Source: Euzebya tangerina
GTDB taxonomy: Bacteria; Actinomycetota; Nitriliruptoria; Euzebyales; Euzebyaceae
Assembly (NCBI RefSeq): GCF_003074135.1
Contig: NZ_PPDK01000003.1
Span: 186,001-250,000 of the forward strand
DNA length: 64,000 nucleotides
Reading direction: 5' to 3'
Notes under the pieces: generated by a model
Database searches by the model: none
What the model was told of the DNA's origin: nothing
Seen by the model: the letters and a program-made list of their open reading frames with translations, nothing else
Shown here: one piece after another, positions 61,207 through 64,000 of the stretch
Position numbering within the stretch: the first letter of the stretch is position 1
How the letters are laid out: the number at the start of each line of letters is the position of its first letter
Translations under genes and position numbers: made by a program

Positions 61207-62649
61207 TTAGTGGATGATCTCGTCGCCCACCCGGTGCACCCAGATGCGGCTGGTGCCACCCAACGAGCCGGGTGGGCCGGTCACCATGACGACCGTGTCG
61301 CCCGTGGCGGCCCAGTTGCCGTCAAGCAGGACCTTCTCGGCGGCCTGCAGGAGCTCCTGGGCTCGATCTTTCATCGGGACGAGCGCGGCTTCGGTCCCCC
61401 ACATCAGGGCTGTTCGCCCATGGGCTCGAGCCGATGGGGTCAATCCGACCAGTGGCATCTCGGGCCGCATCTTGCTGACCAACTGCACCGACCAACCGGT
61501 CATGGAGAACGCCACGATCGCGGTCGCCTGCACATCTCGGGCGACCTGGACCGCGGACTGGGCGACCACCCGACTGACGCTCAGCTCGGAGTGTGGAGGG
61601 GGCGAGGGGTGGATCAGGTGTGGCGACCGCTCGGCCACCTCGACGATGCGGGCCATGGTCCGCACCGCCTCGACCGGGTAGGACCCCGCTGCCGTCTCCC
61701 CCGACAGCATCACCGCATCCGTGCCGTCGAAGATGGCGTTGGCGACATCGCTGGCCTCGGCACGGGTGGGCCGCGGCGAGTTGATCATCGAGTCCAACAT
61801 CTCGGTTGCGGTGATCACCGGCCGGGACTCGGCGTTGGCCTCGGCGATGATCTCCTTCTGGATGGCCGGGACGCGCTCCGGACCGATCTCGACCCCGAGA
61901 TCACCCCGGGCGACCATGACCGCGTCGGTGACGTCGATGATGTCGGTCAGGTTCTCGATCGCCTCTGGCCGTTCCAGCTTGGCGATCACCGGTGACTCGC
62001 CGTTCAGGGCCTTGATGCGCTCCCGGACGTCCATGATGTCGTCGGGCGTGCGGACGAACGACAGTGCCACCCAGTCGGCGCCCAGCTGATTGGCGAACTC
62101 GAGGTCCTCGATGTCCTTCTCGGTCAGGCACGGCGCGGACACCTTCACGCCCGGCAGGTTCAACCCCTTGCGCGACTTCGCCAGTCCACCAGCCACGACT
62201 CGGGCGCGGACGACGCCGTCCTCGACACGGGACGCCACGAGTCGAAGTGAGCCGTCGTCGATCAACATCAACGAGCCCGGCGTGACGTCATCCGCCAAGG
62301 CCTCGTAGACCACCGGCAGCGCGGGCAGTCCCTCGCTCTCGTAGGCGTCCAACTCCTCCACGCCGGGGTGGAGGTACACCTCGCCGCCCGTGACGATCTC
62401 GATGCCAGGGTCCGGCAGCATGCCGAGGCGGATCTTCGGGCCCTGCAGATCCGCGAGGCAGCCGACGTTGCGACCCAGTCGCTGACCCAGCTCCCGGACC
62501 GTCTCCAGACGCCGCGCGTGGGTGTCGTGGTCACCGTGGCTGAAGTTCAGCCGCACGACGTCGATGCCGGCCTCGACGGCCGCGCGCAGCTTCTCCCGGT
62601 CATCGAGGGCCGGGCCCAGCGTTGCAACGATCTTTGCTCTACGAGTCAC
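61207..62649 (-). CDS. pyk: Pyruvate kinase
   Basis: 480 residues, full length. Converts phosphoenolpyruvate and ADP to pyruvate and ATP. Motifs: KIVATLGPA, VRLNFSHG, ADLQGPKIRLG, the catalytic Lys region VIAKLERPEAIENL, ARGDLGVEIG, ATEMLDSMINSPRPTRAE and GTDAVMLSGETA. GTG 62649 has GGAG five bases upstream; the open frame further upstream is not expected to be coding. It has its own 3' end against the short hydrolase/SH3 operon. Confidence 0.95.
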   Translation of the reverse strand: MTRRAKIVATLGPALDDREKLRAAVEAGIDVVRLNFSHGDHDTHARRLETVRELGQRLGRNVGCLADLQGPKIRLGMLPDPGIEIVTGGEVYLHPGVEELDAYESEGLPALPVVYEALADDVTPGSLMLIDDGSLRLVASRVEDGVVRARVVAGGLAKSRKGLNLPGVKVSAPCLTEKDIEDLEFANQLGADWVALSFVRTPDDIMDVRERIKALNGESPVIAKLERPEAIENLTDIIDVTDAVMVARGDLGVEIGPERVPAIQKEIIAEANAESRPVITATEMLDSMINSPRPTRAEASDVANAIFDGTDAVMLSGETAAGSYPVEAVRTMARIVEVAERSPHLIHPSPPPHSELSVSRVVAQSAVQVARDVQATAIVAFSMTGWSVQLVSKMRPEMPLVGLTPSARAHGRTALMWGTEAALVPMKDRAQELLQAAEKVLLDGNWAATGDTVVMVTGPPGSLGGTSRIWVHRVGDEIIH

Positions 62650-62790
62650 ATCGACTCCGGGGGTTGTTGGTGAGAGTGTCGGACTACAGTACAAATCTCT
62701 GGCATCATCCAAAGCGGAATTGGATACGAATACACTCCCGTGGCAGGCCTTCTGCCTCCTCGTTCCTACACCAAAGGACTTTCAGACATC

Positions 62791-63612
62791 ATGCGTTCAC
62801 GTTCGATAGCACTGGTGCTCGGCCTCTTGGCCGCACTGCTCATCTTCCCAACAGCTGCTTCCGCACAGAGCAGCGCCGAGATCTGCGACACCGACGCCAT
62901 CGTCGAGGCGGTCCAGGGTGGCGACGAGGCGGGCACGCTGGAGGGCATGGCTGACGACCCGGTCGGCACCGCGGCCTCCAACAACCCGGTCCTCACCACG
63001 TTGACCACCGCCGTCGACGCCGCCGGCCTGGTGGACACCCTGAACTCCGCAGAGGCCCTGACGGTCTTCGCACCAACCGACTGTGCCTTCGCGGCAATGG
63101 ACGCCGCGACGCTCGACGCCGCGCTGGCCGACCCGTCGGGTCTGCTGACCACGGTGCTGGGTTACCACGTCATCGCCGGCCAGCAGCTGTCCGCCGCGGA
63201 CCTGTCCGGTGAGTACGAGACCTTCACCGGCGAGACCATCACCGTGACCCCGCCGGACGTCGACGGTCAGGCCCAGGTCCTGGTGCCGGACGTCATGACC
63301 GCAAACGCCACCGTCCACCTCATCGACTCCGTGCTGCTCCCGCCGAGCGTGACCGGTGCCGCTGCTGGCGGCGAGGACACCTCCACCGACACCGACGCCG
63401 GTGCTGAGGAAGGCGACGCCGAGGGCGGCGACGATGCCGCAGCCGACACCCCGACCGACACGGGCGGGGACGACGCTGAAGCCCCGACCGGCGGTGTTGC
63501 CACCGGTGCTGGTGGAACGGCCTCCTCGGGTCTGCCCACGCCACTGGTCGCCGTGGGTGTCCTCGGCCTCGTGGCCCTGGGTGGTGCGCTCATCGCCCGT
63601 CGCGCCGCCTAG
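62791..63612 (+). CDS. Surface fasciclin-domain protein
   Basis: 273 residues. The signal peptide (ALVLGLLAALLIFPTAASA, cleaved near 25) precedes one FAS1 fasciclin domain (VLTTLTTAVDAAGLVDTLN through the H-box VLGYHVIAGQQL to TVHLIDSVLLPP, ~60-190), then a Thr/Asp/Glu-rich acidic linker and a C-terminal membrane helix with terminal RRAA. No canonical LPXTG motif; the LPTP before the helix is only suggestive. Probably an adhesion protein held by its C-terminal helix. ATG 62791 follows AAAGGA at long spacing. Confidence 0.88.
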   Translation: MRSRSIALVLGLLAALLIFPTAASAQSSAEICDTDAIVEAVQGGDEAGTLEGMADDPVGTAASNNPVLTTLTTAVDAAGLVDTLNSAEALTVFAPTDCAFAAMDAATLDAALADPSGLLTTVLGYHVIAGQQLSAADLSGEYETFTGETITVTPPDVDGQAQVLVPDVMTANATVHLIDSVLLPPSVTGAAAGGEDTSTDTDAGAEEGDAEGGDDAAADTPTDTGGDDAEAPTGGVATGAGGTASSGLPTPLVAVGVLGLVALGGALIARRAA

Positions 63613-63629
63613 CGCCAGGCAGAGACTGA

Positions 63630-63700
63630 GGCTCAGCTGCCGCTGAGCCCTCGATCACACGGTGGGCTGTCGGAACTCTCCGGCGGCCCACCGTCGTTTT
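63630..63700 (+). terminator. Double intrinsic terminator after the fasciclin gene
   Basis: First hairpin: GGCTCAGC (63630-63637) and GCTGAGCC (63642-63649). Second hairpin: ACGGTGGGC (63659-63667) and GCCCACCGT (63686-63694), followed by CGTTTT. Both stems are perfect. Confidence 0.85.
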
Positions 63701-63751
63701 CGGAACTACCATGCCGCTACAAATGAGCGACCTCCCAACGCGTGATCACCC

Positions 63752-64000
63752 ATGAGTGACGACGCCGATCAGACGCCGGACCCCAAGCCGTCCGACATCG
63801 ACGCCGAACTGGCCATCATGGCCGATGTGGTGTCTGGCGGTGCAGCCGAAGACGACCCGGAGAGCGGCTCCTCATCCGAGGACGACCCGGACACGGAAGG
63901 GCATCCCGCCGGCGCGGTCGACCGTGCGATCGAGGACACACCGGAGACAGACCAGCCACCGGAGGCAGACCGGCCACCGGACGCCGAGGAAGCCGGCAAG
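63752..64000 (+). CDS. Acidic N-terminus of a protein, 3' end outside window
   Basis: 83 codons are visible from ATG 63752 to the window edge with no stop. The translation (MSDDADQTPDPKPSDIDAEL onward) is strongly acidic, rich in Asp, Glu, Pro and Ser, and looks disordered; a repeated unit Glu-Thr-Asp-Gln-Pro-Pro/Glu-Ala-Asp-Arg-Pro-Pro occurs near the end. No domain can be named. A TACCAT -10-like hexamer lies ~40 bases upstream. It follows the fasciclin terminator, so it starts a new transcription unit. Confidence 0.6.
   Translation, partial: MSDDADQTPDPKPSDIDAELAIMADVVSGGAAEDDPESGSSSEDDPDTEGHPAGAVDRAIEDTPETDQPPEADRPPDAEEAGK

Noticed and set aside
63525-63612. LPXTG-like sorting signal in the fasciclin protein
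   Set aside because: Sequence is LPTP before the helix, not LPXTG, and the spacing is not convincing; treated as a plain C-terminal anchor.

Overview
The window is GC-rich, densely packed DNA with almost no long gaps. The gene content points to an actinobacterium (inference): a 7Fe FdxA-type ferredoxin, ClpS followed by a DUF2017 protein, a WhiG/FliA-type sigma factor, a mycofactocin-type MftD with its SDR partner, CWB2 and LGFP wall-binding repeats, LigD in Pol-PE-Lig order, and many start codons directly behind a TANNNT -10 hexamer, as in leaderless actinobacterial transcripts. The CWB2/malectin secretome would fit a deep-branching group such as Nitriliruptoria/Euzebya, but that placement is a guess. 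No tRNA, rRNA, CRISPR array, prophage or plasmid origin was found.

Region by region. 1-12797: the end of upp, then a convergent 12.2-kb gene for a secreted ~4,075-residue mosaic of LamG, Ig-like, malectin and beta-propeller domains. 12997-20351: an acyl-CoA synthetase, an NmrA-like protein with a divergent TetR and its operators, a GAF sensor kinase with its NarL-type regulator, and a divergent mycofactocin pair (mftD and SDR). 20392-25941: ligD, a DMT exporter, clpS/DUF2017 with an interleaved divergent promoter, and a TetR regulator.

26030-30734 is the most unusual locus. A tightly overlapping six-gene operon encodes a MauE-like membrane protein, a membrane-anchored MauD-like thioredoxin, a 24-residue membrane microprotein, a polytopic membrane protein, a small soluble protein, and a Tat-exported protein that joins a Cys-rich domain resembling methylamine-dehydrogenase light chain to LGFP and CWB2 repeats. 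It looks like a dedicated disulfide-forming system for one wall-bound protein.

30861-41564: rhodanese, DEAD-box helicase, lone ParA, a LuxR protein with a degenerate receiver divergent from a WhiG/FliA-like sigma factor, a CWB2 protein, and an ArsR-MFS-NDH operon. A 232-bp MITE-like element with 13-bp inverted ends and a 5-bp target duplication lies just after the NDH stop codon. 41905-54015: an FHA-LuxR fusion with a PHP phosphoesterase, a methyltransferase, an SLC12-type transporter, an acyl-CoA dehydrogenase, a Nudix hydrolase, an EamA exporter, a VOC-VOC-haloalkane-dehalogenase fusion, and a TetR-controlled small-membrane-protein/GNAT operon.

54024-64000: an LppM-like lipoprotein, an orphan PilB/GspE ATPase, Mrp, a probable stand-alone structured RNA with its own promoter and terminator (58169-58317), a serine hydrolase, ferredoxin, an alpha/beta hydrolase, a stand-alone SH3-like protein, pyruvate kinase, a fasciclin protein, and the acidic N-terminus of a gene that leaves the window.
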